Shown one piece after another: positions 1-7,059 of a stretch of DNA of 15,614 nt; position 1 is the first letter of the stretch; each line of letters starts with the position of its first letter. The stretch comes from Anaerolineales bacterium (GTDB taxonomy: Bacteria; Chloroflexota; Anaerolineae; Anaerolineales; Villigracilaceae): positions 1 to 15,614 of the forward strand of contig JAFGKO010000368.1 of NCBI GenBank assembly GCA_016928525.1. Direction: 5' to 3'. The translations under genes were made by a program, and so were the position numbers. The notes beneath the pieces were generated by a model, which made no database searches, was not told where the DNA came from, and saw only the letters and a list, made by a program, of their open reading frames with translations.

Positions 1-117
1 CAGGCCGAAGACAACGTCCGCGCCGCCGACCTGCCCCCGCTTGCTCCCGCGACGATGGACGCCGTCCGCGCCCTCTACGACCGGCGCATTCGCCCGCTGG
101 TGCATCATTTTTGGTAG
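1..117 (+). CDS. Aldo/keto reductase, C-terminal end only (partial)
   Basis: Frame 1 is open from the left edge and gives 38 residues before TAG, ending in IRPLVHHFW. This matches the usual tail of a group of bacterial aldo/keto reductases: an acidic stretch, a helix, then an IRPxVHxxW-like end. These are NAD(P)H-dependent cytosolic oxidoreductases acting on aldehydes and ketones. The (beta/alpha)8 barrel and the catalytic Asp-Tyr-Lys-His residues lie outside the window, so the call rests on the tail alone. A strong hairpin terminator follows 31 bp after the stop, so this is the last gene of its transcript. Confidence 0.55.
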   Translation, partial: QAEDNVRAADLPPLAPATMDAVRALYDRRIRPLVHHFW

Positions 118-148
118 AATAAAATCACTGTTAGTAAAAGAATGTGGT

Positions 149-208
149 TTGGAGTGTTCCGGGCGGGCGAAGCCCGCCCGGAACACTCCAATTTCTCTCC
201 TCTTTTTT
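149..208 (+). terminator. Strong intrinsic terminator (20-bp perfect stem)
   Basis: The arms at 149-168 and 172-191 are perfectly complementary over 20 bp, with a GAA loop and a very G+C-rich upper stem (CGGGCGGGC). The right arm is followed by a pyrimidine-rich tract ending in six T's at 203-208. It ends transcription after the aldo/keto reductase. The stem is unusually long and symmetric for a plain terminator, so it may also belong to a repeat family of this genome. Confidence 0.85.
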
Positions 209-237
209 AGAAGGCTTAAATATGTATGGAAGGTAAC

Positions 238-687
238 ATGGTTCGACCAGGTAAAAGCAACCCCCTTTTCTTGTTGATCGCCGGAATCGCATTGATCGTT
301 GTGGCCTGCGCGCCATCGACCCCACAGGCCGGACCAGCCGGCGCGGCTGTGGAAGTGCCGGGTGAAGTCGAACGCATAACGCTCGAAGAGAGCAAAGCGG
401 CCTTCGACAGCGGCGAAGCCATCTTTTTAGACGTCCGCAGCGCCAGCTCGTACGCTGCCAGTCATGTCCCTGGCGCGTTGTCCATCCCGCTGGGGGAGCT
501 TGAGCCCCGTATTGGCGAGCTCGATCCAGACCAATGGATCATCACCTACTGCACCTGACCGGCCGAAGAATCGAGCGCCCGTGCGGCGCAGATCTTGCTC
601 GAAAACGGCTTCACCCGCGTCAATCCGATCCTGGGCGGCTTCGGCGCCTGGACAAATGCCGGTTATCCGATTGAAAGCAGCCAATAA
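238..687 (+). CDS. Rhodanese-domain lipoprotein with in-frame TGA, candidate selenoprotein
   Basis: Read through TGA 556-558, this frame gives a 149-residue single-domain rhodanese (sulfurtransferase fold). Residues 1-24 form a lipoprotein signal: Arg3 and Lys6, a hydrophobic core, and lipobox VVAC with Cys24, so the mature protein should be anchored outside the cytoplasmic membrane. Rhodanese hallmarks are DVRS (65-68), HVPGALSIP (76-84), the active-site loop YC at 104-105, and LGGFGAW near the C-terminus. The TGA is residue 107, giving Cys105-Thr-Sec107-Pro. Related rhodanese loops, as I recall them, read YCxCP here, so Sec would replace a Cys. Without readthrough the protein would lose its last third. 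The ATG at 238 is preferred because GGAAGG lies 4 nt upstream and the signal then starts with basic residues; ATG 226 is possible. A cupin follows 14 bp downstream. Alternatives are a nonsense mutation or a base error. Confidence 0.75.
575..589 (+). promoter_or_regulatory. SECIS-like hairpin downstream of the in-frame TGA
   Basis: GCGCC (575-579) pairs perfectly with GGCGC (585-589) around the 5-nt loop CGTGC. The loop begins 21 nt after TGA 556-558 and has G at its second position. From memory, bacterial SECIS elements have a short upper stem, a 3-14 nt loop with a G in its first two positions, and a loop 16-37 nt from UGA; this hairpin fits. A competing longer stem pairs 571-576 with 597-602. 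G+C-rich coding DNA makes such hairpins by chance, so this supports but does not prove Sec insertion. Confidence 0.5.
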
Positions 688-701
688 ATAGAGAAGTCCC
701 A

Positions 702-1016
702 ATGACAGATTCCCTGAAAGTCACCCCCTGGCCCGACGAGCATCCCCCCTCCCGTGACGAATTGTGGCGCGCGATGGTGGACGAGGGCCTGGATCCCTAC
801 GCCTGGTCGAACGGCCCACATGACATTTACGCCCCGCACACGCATAACTACGACAAGGTCATCTACGCGGTCAGCGGATCGATCACCTTCGGCCTGCCCG
901 ATCTCCAGCGCAACGTGACCCTCTTCCCCGGCGACCGGCTGGACCTGCCAAAAGGCACTGTCCATGACGCCATGGTAGGGCGCGAAGGCGTGGTTTGTTT
1001 GGAAGGACATTGTTAA
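702..1016 (+). CDS. Small single-domain cupin protein
   Basis: This 104-residue protein has the two conserved cupin motifs. The first is around residues 46-64, with His46, His48 and Lys52 followed by a V-x-G-turn. The second is at 75-88, FPGD...LPKGTVH, with His88. The His set would bind one divalent metal ion in a small beta-barrel. Such proteins are cytosolic dioxygenases, isomerases or sensors; nothing here chooses among them. The start is supported by GAGAAG at 691-696. The gene begins 14 bp after the rhodanese stop and probably shares its mRNA. A palindromic repeat starts at the base right after its TAA, so the extreme C-terminus (EGHC) may have been shaped by repeat insertion. Confidence 0.8.
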   Translation: MTDSLKVTPWPDEHPPSRDELWRAMVDEGLDPYAWSNGPHDIYAPHTHNYDKVIYAVSGSITFGLPDLQRNVTLFPGDRLDLPKGTVHDAMVGREGVVCLEGHC

Positions 1017-1072
1017 AACCTTGCGAAGGGCTGTCCTGAAAGCGCAGCTTGAAGGGTCAAACCTTCGCAAGT
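1017..1072. repeat. Palindromic repeat, intergenic copy (relative inside gatB)
   Basis: Outer arms CTTGCGAAGG (1020-1029) and CCTTCGCAAG (1062-1071) form a 10-bp perfect stem around a core that contains TCCTGA and GAAGGGTC. The copy inside gatB at 3698-3754 has the same arms, the same core words and nearly the same length. The core resembles the widespread CCTGAGC...GTCGAAGG type of bacterial repeat. It begins directly after the cupin stop codon. Confidence 0.8.
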
Positions 1073-1116
1073 GTAGATAACGGAAGCAAGCTTAGGGGGA
1101 GTCTGATGCGAGCATC

Positions 1117-1151
1117 AAAAATGGGCACGTCCTCGCGGGCGAGCCCATTTT
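1117..1151. terminator. Bidirectional terminator between convergent genes
   Basis: AAAATGGGC (1118-1126) and GCCCATTTT (1143-1151) form a 9-bp perfect stem with a 16-nt loop. An A-tract lies on the left and a T-tract on the right, so either strand gives a hairpin with a U-rich tail. It sits between the plus-strand cupin and the minus-strand glutamate dehydrogenase. Confidence 0.8.
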
Positions 1152-1187
1152 CATCCAGCTACGAATTATGTTTTACGCAGTCCAATC

Positions 1188-2474
1188 CTAGAACCAGCCG
1201 CGCAGTTCCATCGCTTTGACCACGCGGTCGATGGCGACCATATAGGCTGCGTCGCGCATATAGACGCCTTCCTTCTGGCTCATTTCGAGCACGCCGTGGA
1301 AGGCGGAGGTCATTTTCTGGTCGAGTCTTTCCAGCACTTCTTCCTTCGACCAGTAGAAGTTCATGTCGTTCTGTACCTGCTCGAAGTACGAAGTGGTGAC
1401 GCCGCCCGCGTTGCACAGGAAGTCGGGAATGTTAAAGATGTTGTTGGCCTTGAAGAACTCGTCGGCTTCAGGCGTACAGGGGCCATTGGCGCCTTCGGCG
1501 ATGATCTTGACGCGCCCCGACATCTGCTTGACGGTCTCGGCGTTGACATGCCCCTCGATAGCTGCCGGGATGAGCACGTCAGCCTCTTTGGTAATCCAGG
1601 CTTCGCCGTCTTCGATCACATAGCCGGCTTCTTTGGCCTTGGTCTGGTCGACCGTGCCGTACTGGTCGGTGATGCTAAGCAAGAAGCGCGGATTGACGCC
1701 ATCCTTATGGCTGTAAGTGTAGGCCTTCTTGTTATGGCGGTCCCAGCAGGAAACACAGGCGATCTTGCCTCCCAACATCTCGACAAAACCAATAGAAGCG
1801 TATTGGGAAACGTTGCCAAACCCTTCCAGCGCCGCAACCGCTTTGGTGGGATCCATCTTTAAGTGCTTCATGGCTTCGCGCACAGTGTAGATCACACCAT
1901 AGCCGGTCGCTTCGGTGCGACCTTGGGAACCGCCGCCGCCCAGGGGCTTACCGGTAAATACACCGGGCGTGTACTGGCCAACCAGCTTGGAATACTCGTC
2001 CATCATCCAGCCCATCATCTGCGGAGTGGTGCCGACATCGGGAGCGGGCACATCGTTGCGCGGGCCGATGTTCTTCCACATGGCCTGCACCCAACCACGG
2101 CACAGCTCTTCTTTCTCGAGAGTGGAAAGAGTAGCAGGGTCAACGACAATACCGCCTTTGCCGCCGCCCAACGGGATATCGGCCACGGCGCATTTCCAGG
2201 TCATCCAGGTCGCCAGAGCGCGGACCGTGTCCATCGTCTCGGACGGGTGGAATCGGATGCCGCCTTTGTTGGGGCCGCGCGCATCGTTGTGCTGCACACG
2301 GAAGCCCTGGAATACGCGCAGCGAGCCGTCGTCCATGCGCACCGGGATGCGGAACGAATACTCGCGCGCAGGCCAGCGCAGCACCTCGGCGATACCGGGG
2401 TCCAAGTTGAGCATCTTTGCAACACCGTCGAACTGTTCCTGCGCCATTTCAAAAGCGTTGATCTGTCCTGACAT
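1188..2474 (-). CDS. gdhA: Glutamate dehydrogenase (Glu/Leu/Phe/Val dehydrogenase family)
   Basis: This 428-residue protein is full length for the hexameric family. It interconverts L-glutamate with 2-oxoglutarate and ammonia using NAD(P), in the cytosol. The substrate domain has GPNKGGIRFHP (Lys70), TWKCAV (Lys94), PLGGGKGGI with catalytic Lys106, and PAPDVGT with Asp146. The Rossmann domain opens with EGFGNVSQYA, a GxGNVx nucleotide-binding variant. The start is backed by TAGGAGA about 7 nt upstream of ATG 2474. The cofactor preference cannot be read confidently from sequence. It is probably a separate transcript from gatB, with a 195-bp gap that holds a hairpin and a candidate promoter. 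It terminates at 1117-1151. A leucine or other amino-acid dehydrogenase is possible but less likely. Confidence 0.93.
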   Translation of the reverse strand: MSGQINAFEMAQEQFDGVAKMLNLDPGIAEVLRWPAREYSFRIPVRMDDGSLRVFQGFRVQHNDARGPNKGGIRFHPSETMDTVRALATWMTWKCAVADIPLGGGKGGIVVDPATLSTLEKEELCRGWVQAMWKNIGPRNDVPAPDVGTTPQMMGWMMDEYSKLVGQYTPGVFTGKPLGGGGSQGRTEATGYGVIYTVREAMKHLKMDPTKAVAALEGFGNVSQYASIGFVEMLGGKIACVSCWDRHNKKAYTYSHKDGVNPRFLLSITDQYGTVDQTKAKEAGYVIEDGEAWITKEADVLIPAAIEGHVNAETVKQMSGRVKIIAEGANGPCTPEADEFFKANNIFNIPDFLCNAGGVTTSYFEQVQNDMNFYWSKEEVLERLDQKMTSAFHGVLEMSQKEGVYMRDAAYMVAIDRVVKAMELRGWF

Positions 2475-2512
2475 TTGTATCTCCTAAGCGTTATTTATGG
2501 GTTTAAGAAAGA

Positions 2513-2545
2513 ATAAGCGGGCATCCCGGTTTGGAGCCCGCTTAT
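2513..2545 (-). terminator. Hairpin terminator or gdhA leader hairpin
   Basis: ATAAGCGGGC (2513-2522) pairs with GCCCGCTTAT (2536-2545) over 10 bp with a 13-nt loop. Read on the minus strand, the stem is followed by TCTTTCTT, so it may end the gatB transcript about 125 nt past its stop. It would also lie in the leader of gdhA if the promoter at 2637-2666 is used, leaving open an attenuation role. Confidence 0.6.
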
Positions 2546-2636
2546 CGAACGACTATGTCTTGCACCTCAATCATAGAATTCTCTATTCCTAATTGTCCGT
2601 GCAGCTTAAACTTACACGAGAATTAACGTATCGTCA

Positions 2637-2666
2637 ATACTAAAAGTTCACAAATATATCAGTCAA
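2637..2666 (-). promoter_or_regulatory. Candidate sigma-70 promoter for gdhA
   Basis: On the minus strand TTGACT (2666-2661) and TAGTAT (2642-2637) are spaced by 18 bp, in an A+T-rich gap just past the gatB stop. The start would give a leader of roughly 155 nt containing the 2513-2545 hairpin. A second, weaker option is TTGACG (2637-2632) with TAAGTT (2614-2609), 17 bp apart. Confidence 0.35.
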
Positions 2667-2669
2667 AAC

Positions 2670-4163
2670 TCACTCTTTCAATTGCCGCTCTAGTTCTGTC
2701 CGCACCACCCCCGGGTTGGCTTTCCCGGCGGCCTTTCTCATCACCTGCCCGAACAACCAGTTGACCACTGTCTCTTTGCCGGCCTTGAAACTTGCCACCT
2801 GATCGGGGTTTTCCGCCAGCACCTGCTGTACCAATCCGGCGATCAGGCCTTCGTCCGAGACTTGCTTGAGTCCGCGCGATTGGACGATCTCCGCCGCGCT
2901 TATCCCAGACTGGAACATTTCAGCCAGCACGGTCTTGCCTGTGGACTGGTTGATCTCGCCCGCAGCGACCAGCCCCACCAACTCCGCCAGCGCTTCAGGT
3001 CCGACTTTCAGGTCTGCCACCGATAAACTGGTCTGATTCATCAACGAAAACAGGTCCCCCGTCATCCAATTTGCCAACATCTTCGGGTTTACATTTTCCT
3101 TCTTACTTTTTACCGCATTCTCAAAATACTCCGCAATGGCCTTCTCAGTGGTCAACACTCCCGCATCGTATTCCGTCAGCCTATATTGCTCGATGAAACG
3201 CTGGTATTTGGCGTGCGGCATCTCGGGCAGTTCCGCGCGGACGCGTTCCAGCCAGGGCTCATCCACCACAAGCGGAGGCAGGTCGGGTTCGGGGAAGTAG
3301 CGGTAGTCGTGTGCGTCTTCCTTGCTGCGCTGGGAATAGGTCGTCTCCTTGAGGTCGTCCCAGCCGAGCGTCTCCTGTTCTACGCTTTCACCCGCTCGCA
3401 GGATTTTGCTCTGACGTTCGATCTCGAAGGCCGAAGCGCGTTCCAGCGCGCGGAAGGAGTTCAGGTTCTTGATTTCCACGCGCGTATTAAGCACATCCGT
3501 GCCCTTTGGCCGCACAGAAATATTGGCTTCGAAGCGAATGACACCCTTTTCCATGTCCCCGGAGTTGACTTCGAGATAACGCAGGATTTCGCGCAGGGCT
3601 TCGGCATAGGCGCGTGCCTCCTCCACCGAGTGCATGTCAGGCTCGGAAACGATCTCCAGCAACGGCACGCCTGCGCGGTTCAGATCGACCAAGCTATAAC
3701 CTTGCGAAGGTTTGCCCTGAGACAAAGCCGAAGGGTCGGAACCTTCGCAAGGTTCGGTGATATGCGTCAGCTTACCGGTATCTTCTTCCAAATGCACGCG
3801 TCGCACGCGGATGGGTTTCTCACCTTCTGACGTTTGAATGATGAGCATCCCATGCTCCGCCAGCGGCTGTTCGTATTGTGAGATCTGGTAGCCTTTGGGC
3901 AGGTCGGGATAAAAGTAGTTCTTGCGCGCGAAAATGCTGACCGGGTTGACCGTGCAATTCAGCGCCAGCGCCACGCGCAAGGCGTACTCGACAGCTCTTT
4001 GGTTGACGACCGGCAGCGTGCCAGGCATGCCGGAGCAGACCGGGCACACGGCGGTATTTGGCGGTGCAGAGACAGAATCAACGACAGCACAACTGCAAAA
4101 CATCTTCGACTTCGTTTGCAGTTCGGCGTGGACTTCAAGACCGATGACGGGTTCGTATTGCAT
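2670..4163 (-). CDS. gatB: Aspartyl/glutamyl-tRNA amidotransferase subunit B
   Basis: This 497-residue protein is GatB of the GatCAB complex, which converts Glu-tRNA(Gln) or Asp-tRNA(Asn) to the amide form in the cytosol. GatB binds the misacylated tRNA and carries the kinase step. Seen here are the [13 protein letters not shown] start, [12 protein letters not shown] (40-51, with zinc-ligand-type Cys23, Cys25, Cys40 and Cys43), [17 protein letters not shown], and [22 protein letters not shown]-terminal YqeY-like tRNA-binding tail ends in LKE before TGA. Residues about 135-156 are extra compared with the usual short link between GKL and SLVD, and are encoded by a palindromic repeat (3698-3754). 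gatA and gatC are not adjacent. No clear SD precedes ATG 4163, and an in-frame TAA 7 nt upstream of it rules out extension. Confidence 0.96.
   Translation of the reverse strand: MQYEPVIGLEVHAELQTKSKMFCSCAVVDSVSAPPNTAVCPVCSGMPGTLPVVNQRAVEYALRVALALNCTVNPVSIFARKNYFYPDLPKGYQISQYEQPLAEHGMLIIQTSEGEKPIRVRRVHLEEDTGKLTHITEPCEGSDPSALSQGKPSQGYSLVDLNRAGVPLLEIVSEPDMHSVEEARAYAEALREILRYLEVNSGDMEKGVIRFEANISVRPKGTDVLNTRVEIKNLNSFRALERASAFEIERQSKILRAGESVEQETLGWDDLKETTYSQRSKEDAHDYRYFPEPDLPPLVVDEPWLERVRAELPEMPHAKYQRFIEQYRLTEYDAGVLTTEKAIAEYFENAVKSKKENVNPKMLANWMTGDLFSLMNQTSLSVADLKVGPEALAELVGLVAAGEINQSTGKTVLAEMFQSGISAAEIVQSRGLKQVSDEGLIAGLVQQVLAENPDQVASFKAGKETVVNWLFGQVMRKAAGKANPGVVRTELERQLKE
3698..3754. repeat. Palindromic repeat inserted in frame in gatB
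   Basis: AACCTTGCGAAGGTT (3698-3712) and AACCTTCGCAAGGTT (3740-3754) are perfect 15-bp inverted arms around a 27-nt core with CCCTGA and GAAGGGTC. It is related to the intergenic copy at 1017-1072. On the gatB strand it is open and encodes a roughly 20-residue linker. Confidence 0.88.
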
Positions 4164-4258
4164 AACTATTTATCACTACTTACGCGGATTTCGGACCTCT
4201 TCTATTCAACTGCGTACCTCCTAACGATTAGTCACTATCGGCAATAACATCCAAGTAC

Positions 4259-4319
4259 CGTCCCGAAGGTTTAATCCGTACAAGTTGAGTATCTGGCAAC
4301 AACCTTCGGGACGTTTTTT
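4259..4319 (+). repeat. Long-loop hairpin with T-tract upstream of gatB
   Basis: CGTCCCGAAGGTT (4259-4271) and AACCTTCGGGACG (4301-4313) are perfect 13-bp arms around a 29-nt loop, followed by six T's (4314-4319). The T-tract is on the plus strand, where no gene ends, so a terminator role is unclear. The AACCTTCG half-sites are shared with the repeats at 1017 and 3698, which suggests the same or a related repeat family. Confidence 0.65.
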
Positions 4320-4344
4320 ACTATGATCGATAATGTCTATTTTA

Positions 4345-6198
4345 TCAAGAACCGGAGGCAGCAACCGCCACAGGGCGAGATGTTTTTGTAATGACCTTAT
4401 CGACGTGGAAGATCACCAACCACAAAAGGCCCAGGTGGAATTGGATGTTCATGACCACTGCATGCCTTTCTACATCGAGAGCATCACCATGCCAGATCAA
4501 ATACAACTGCGGAAGCGAGAGCAGCAGAAATACTACGATGATCCAGTAGACTCCTTTTTGGATGCGCAGGTTAGCTACGAGTATAAACCCGGCAGCCAGA
4601 AGAGATACCCACAAATAGGGCCAAAACCAGCTTACAGGGTAAAACAAGTTGTCGACTTGTTTTGGCAGTGTAGGGATGTAATTGGGTATGTGGAATCCCT
4701 CCAGGTAATCGTATCCGAGCAGGGCTCTGATATCCACCAGCGGTGAGGTGATCGTATAAATCGGGTGTGTCAGCAAAAACTTGACGTATACGTTCCTCGC
4801 ATCCTTGAAAAGCCATCTCGAGAATTTTTTGAGTTCATTCGTGTTGATAATTGCATAGTTGTCGCTATTAGCATTTTTACCGCTAAACGCCATCAGTTCG
4901 GGAGTCACTGGCATGCCATTAACTGAGAAATATTCCAGGTATTCCTGGTCGGGTAAAATCCGGTGCGTGATCACTTCCGCCAGAGGCAGGGCCCAACGCG
5001 GCAATCCATAGGCCGAGGATAACTGGTAATTGACCAGGAAAGCCAGGCCAATGAAAACAGACAGCAACCAGTAGGCTCTGAACGTCCGTCGAGAAAATCC
5101 CATGATCAGGAGCGCCAAAGCGACAAATAAGGCAATATAGGCATTCGCTTCGCGGAAGCTCATCCAAAGCACAAAGAATAAGATCAACCAGAACAGATAA
5201 CGCGGCTTCCATTGCTGGGATAACTGGACAAACACAGCCAAAATTAAAACCATCAGCGAAATGGAAAGGGATTCGCTCAACACAGTATGGTTCCACAACT
5301 GGACAGTAGGTGTCAGGCTAAAACCCAGGGTCACGACGAACCCCGTCAATTTGATCCATTGGTTTTTAAGCGACCTGGCAAACGTCCAGGACAGCCACAG
5401 CCACGCCAGCGTAGAGAGGGAAAGTTGAAAAATCTCGATTGCTGTTTGCGAGTTTCCCAGGATTTTATAAATAAGCAGAATCCCCCAGGGGCGTCTCTCT
5501 GAAAAGAAGGCCGGATCGTTTAAGTCTAAACCGGCCCCATACAGATAGCTCCAACTGTCCCCAATCAGTACGGCTTCGCGGACCTCGAGATAGCTCTTAA
5601 CCTGCAAAACCAGATAAACGAGAGAAATGCCTATTAAAACCAGGAATAGATATTTGTTGGTGGTCCGTATTGGATAAATTTGCCTTTCACCTTCCACAGG
5701 GATGAAATCTTTAAAAGTTTGGACAACGGTTTGCCGCATAAGTACCATTAAAAAGATCCACACCTGCGCCACAATGGCCATTCCCCACAAAATCAAGGGC
5801 AGTAACCTGGCATAGTAGGGTTGCACAACTTCATTGCGAGGCAGCCATATCATCAAGCCTGCTGCAAGGACAAAAATGAATGTGACGGAAACGAGCAACC
5901 AGCCTGTCTGCTTAGGTTGCTCAAAAAAATTGATTAGCCCCTCTACCTGTCTGACTCTAAATTTTATAGACCACAAAACAAATAAAAAACCGAAAATGAT
6001 CGCTACTGTTGCGAGGATCAAAATCCAGCGTTCCAGGGAGTAGGCTAGGAATACCCTGCTCCCCGGCTCGGATGGATGCGACAAGAACCAGGCAAGCGTC
6101 CCAATTCCCTCTAGCACGATGAGGATATCTAACAGGCTTACAACCCACAAGAAACGTCTCCAGCGGACCGGATACGAAGAAATTCCAAATAATTGCAT
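4345..6198 (-). CDS. Large polytopic membrane protein, possible GT-C-type glycosyltransferase
   Basis: This 617-residue protein has about 13-15 hydrophobic segments. The first four lie within residues 16-154, followed by a hydrophilic stretch, then more segments to about residue 600 and a basic C-terminal tail. An external loop after the fifth segment contains GDSWSYLYGAGLDLNDP followed by RRPWG. An acidic D-S motif in the first large loop, followed by an aromatic- and arginine-rich helix start, is typical of GT-C or PMT-like glycosyltransferases that use lipid-linked sugars. A second large soluble loop lies around residues 390-490. I do not recognise a named family, so a transferase role is inference. 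SD CGGAG lies 8 nt before ATG. The gene starts 34 bp after the enoyl-CoA hydratase-like gene on the same strand. Its base composition looks more A+T-rich by eye than its neighbours, which is compatible with transfer or with a surface-polymer gene. Confidence 0.65.
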   Translation of the reverse strand: MQLFGISSYPVRWRRFLWVVSLLDILIVLEGIGTLAWFLSHPSEPGSRVFLAYSLERWILILATVAIIFGFLFVLWSIKFRVRQVEGLINFFEQPKQTGWLLVSVTFIFVLAAGLMIWLPRNEVVQPYYARLLPLILWGMAIVAQVWIFLMVLMRQTVVQTFKDFIPVEGERQIYPIRTTNKYLFLVLIGISLVYLVLQVKSYLEVREAVLIGDSWSYLYGAGLDLNDPAFFSERRPWGILLIYKILGNSQTAIEIFQLSLSTLAWLWLSWTFARSLKNQWIKLTGFVVTLGFSLTPTVQLWNHTVLSESLSISLMVLILAVFVQLSQQWKPRYLFWLILFFVLWMSFREANAYIALFVALALLIMGFSRRTFRAYWLLSVFIGLAFLVNYQLSSAYGLPRWALPLAEVITHRILPDQEYLEYFSVNGMPVTPELMAFSGKNANSDNYAIINTNELKKFSRWLFKDARNVYVKFLLTHPIYTITSPLVDIRALLGYDYLEGFHIPNYIPTLPKQVDNLFYPVSWFWPYLWVSLLAAGFILVANLRIQKGVYWIIVVFLLLSLPQLYLIWHGDALDVERHAVVMNIQFHLGLLWLVIFHVDKVITKTSRPVAVAASGS

Positions 6199-6232
6199 CT
6201 ACTATGCTCCGGCGTCAAATGTATTCAGTCGA

Positions 6233-7006
6233 TCAGGATGATGGTTTACGCTTTTCCAAAAAAGCCCTGACCCCTTGATGGTGCTCTTCACCCTTGCTGG
6301 CGATTCCTTGTAGATAAGCTTCGTAGGTCAGCGCTTCTTCCAGGTTGGATAACATGGTCTTGTTGAAAAGGCGCTTGGTCAGCCCATACGCGCCGACCGG
6401 GCCGGCTGCCAACTCTGCAGCGAGTTTGGCTGTCTCAGCCAGTAGGTCGCTCTCGGGGAGGACCCGGTTGACCATGCCCCATTCCAGGGCCTGCGCGGCG
6501 TTGATAGGCTGATTGGTGAAGGTGAACTCAGTAGCGCGGCCCAGGCCGATCAGCGCCGGCAGCAACAGCGAGACAGCCGAATCAGGGACCAGCCCGATGC
6601 CTGTAAAACCAACCGTGAACAAGGCATTTTCCGCGGCCATGCGCATATCGCAGGCCAGCGCCACCCCTAGCCCGGCTCCGGCCACGGGGCCATTGACCGC
6701 CGCGATCACCGGCTTTTCCAATTGGCGGATTTGTAGGATAAGCGGGTTGTACGTCTGTTGGAGATGTTCGCGATAGGAGACGTCTTGTCCCTGGGCAGCC
6801 AGCATTTCGGTGATGTCATGCCCGGCGCAAAAAGAGCCCCCTGTCCCCGTCAGCACCACGCAACGGACTTGCGCATCTCTGGCAGCTCCCTTGAGCGCCG
6901 CTTGTAATTCGGCGACCATCTCGAAGTTGAAGGCGTTGGCGCGTTCGGGGCGGTTGAGGCTGATCGTCAGCGTAGCAGCCTGCAGCGTAGTAAGAAGTGT
7001 GGTCAT
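6233..7006 (-). CDS. Enoyl-CoA hydratase/isomerase family protein (PaaG-like)
   Basis: This 257-residue crotonase-fold protein is full length. The oxyanion-hole segments are SFCAGHDI (58-65) and NGPVAGAGLG (105-114). ACDMRMAAENALF follows, then FTGIGLVPDS (134-143). The usual catalytic Glu pair of enoyl-CoA hydratases is not evident, and the segment reads GLVPD with Asp142, as in PaaG-type 1,2-epoxyphenylacetyl-CoA or delta-enoyl-CoA isomerases that use Asp. It therefore probably isomerises an acyl-CoA double bond or oxepin-type substrate in the cytosol. No other phenylacetate genes are present, so the substrate is open. The start has no good SD; TAAAAT lies 6 nt before ATG, suggesting leaderless transcription. 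The membrane-protein gene follows on the same strand. Confidence 0.85.
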   Translation of the reverse strand: MTTLLTTLQAATLTISLNRPERANAFNFEMVAELQAALKGAARDAQVRCVVLTGTGGSFCAGHDITEMLAAQGQDVSYREHLQQTYNPLILQIRQLEKPVIAAVNGPVAGAGLGVALACDMRMAAENALFTVGFTGIGLVPDSAVSLLLPALIGLGRATEFTFTNQPINAAQALEWGMVNRVLPESDLLAETAKLAAELAAGPVGAYGLTKRLFNKTMLSNLEEALTYEAYLQGIASKGEEHHQGVRAFLEKRKPSS

Positions 7007-7012
7007 GTCCCT

Positions 7013-7018
7013 ATTTTA
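7013..7018 (-). promoter_or_regulatory. Leaderless-type -10 element of the PaaG-like gene
   Basis: TAAAAT ends 6 nt before the ATG at 7006, so transcription would start at or very near the A of ATG. The surrounding 21 bp (7004-7024) matches 19 of 21 positions of the start region of the exonuclease gene at 11150-11170. No convincing -35 hexamer is visible. Confidence 0.45.
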
Positions 7019-7032
7019 CCCGCTGAAATGAA

Positions 7033-7054
7033 GACCGGGCCATCCAGCCCGGTC
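7033..7054 (-). terminator. Intrinsic terminator of the acidic hypothetical gene
   Basis: GACCGGGC (7033-7040) and GCCCGGTC (7047-7054) form an 8-bp G+C-rich stem with a 6-nt loop. It begins 6 nt after the TAG of the upstream minus-strand gene and is followed on that strand by TCTTCATTT. Confidence 0.75.
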
Positions 7055-7059
7055 AAATT

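Noticed and set aside
226..558. Rhodanese as a short 110-residue protein ending at TGA 558
   Set aside because: The rhodanese domain would lack its last helix and strand, while the same frame continues with clear family motifs to TAA 685-687.
1296..2487. Plus-strand open frames opposite glutamate dehydrogenase
   Set aside because: They are shadows of a high-G+C gene whose minus-strand product is clearly conserved.
3186..3830. 214-residue plus-strand open frame opposite gatB
   Set aside because: It is an antisense shadow of a highly conserved gene, with no motifs of its own.
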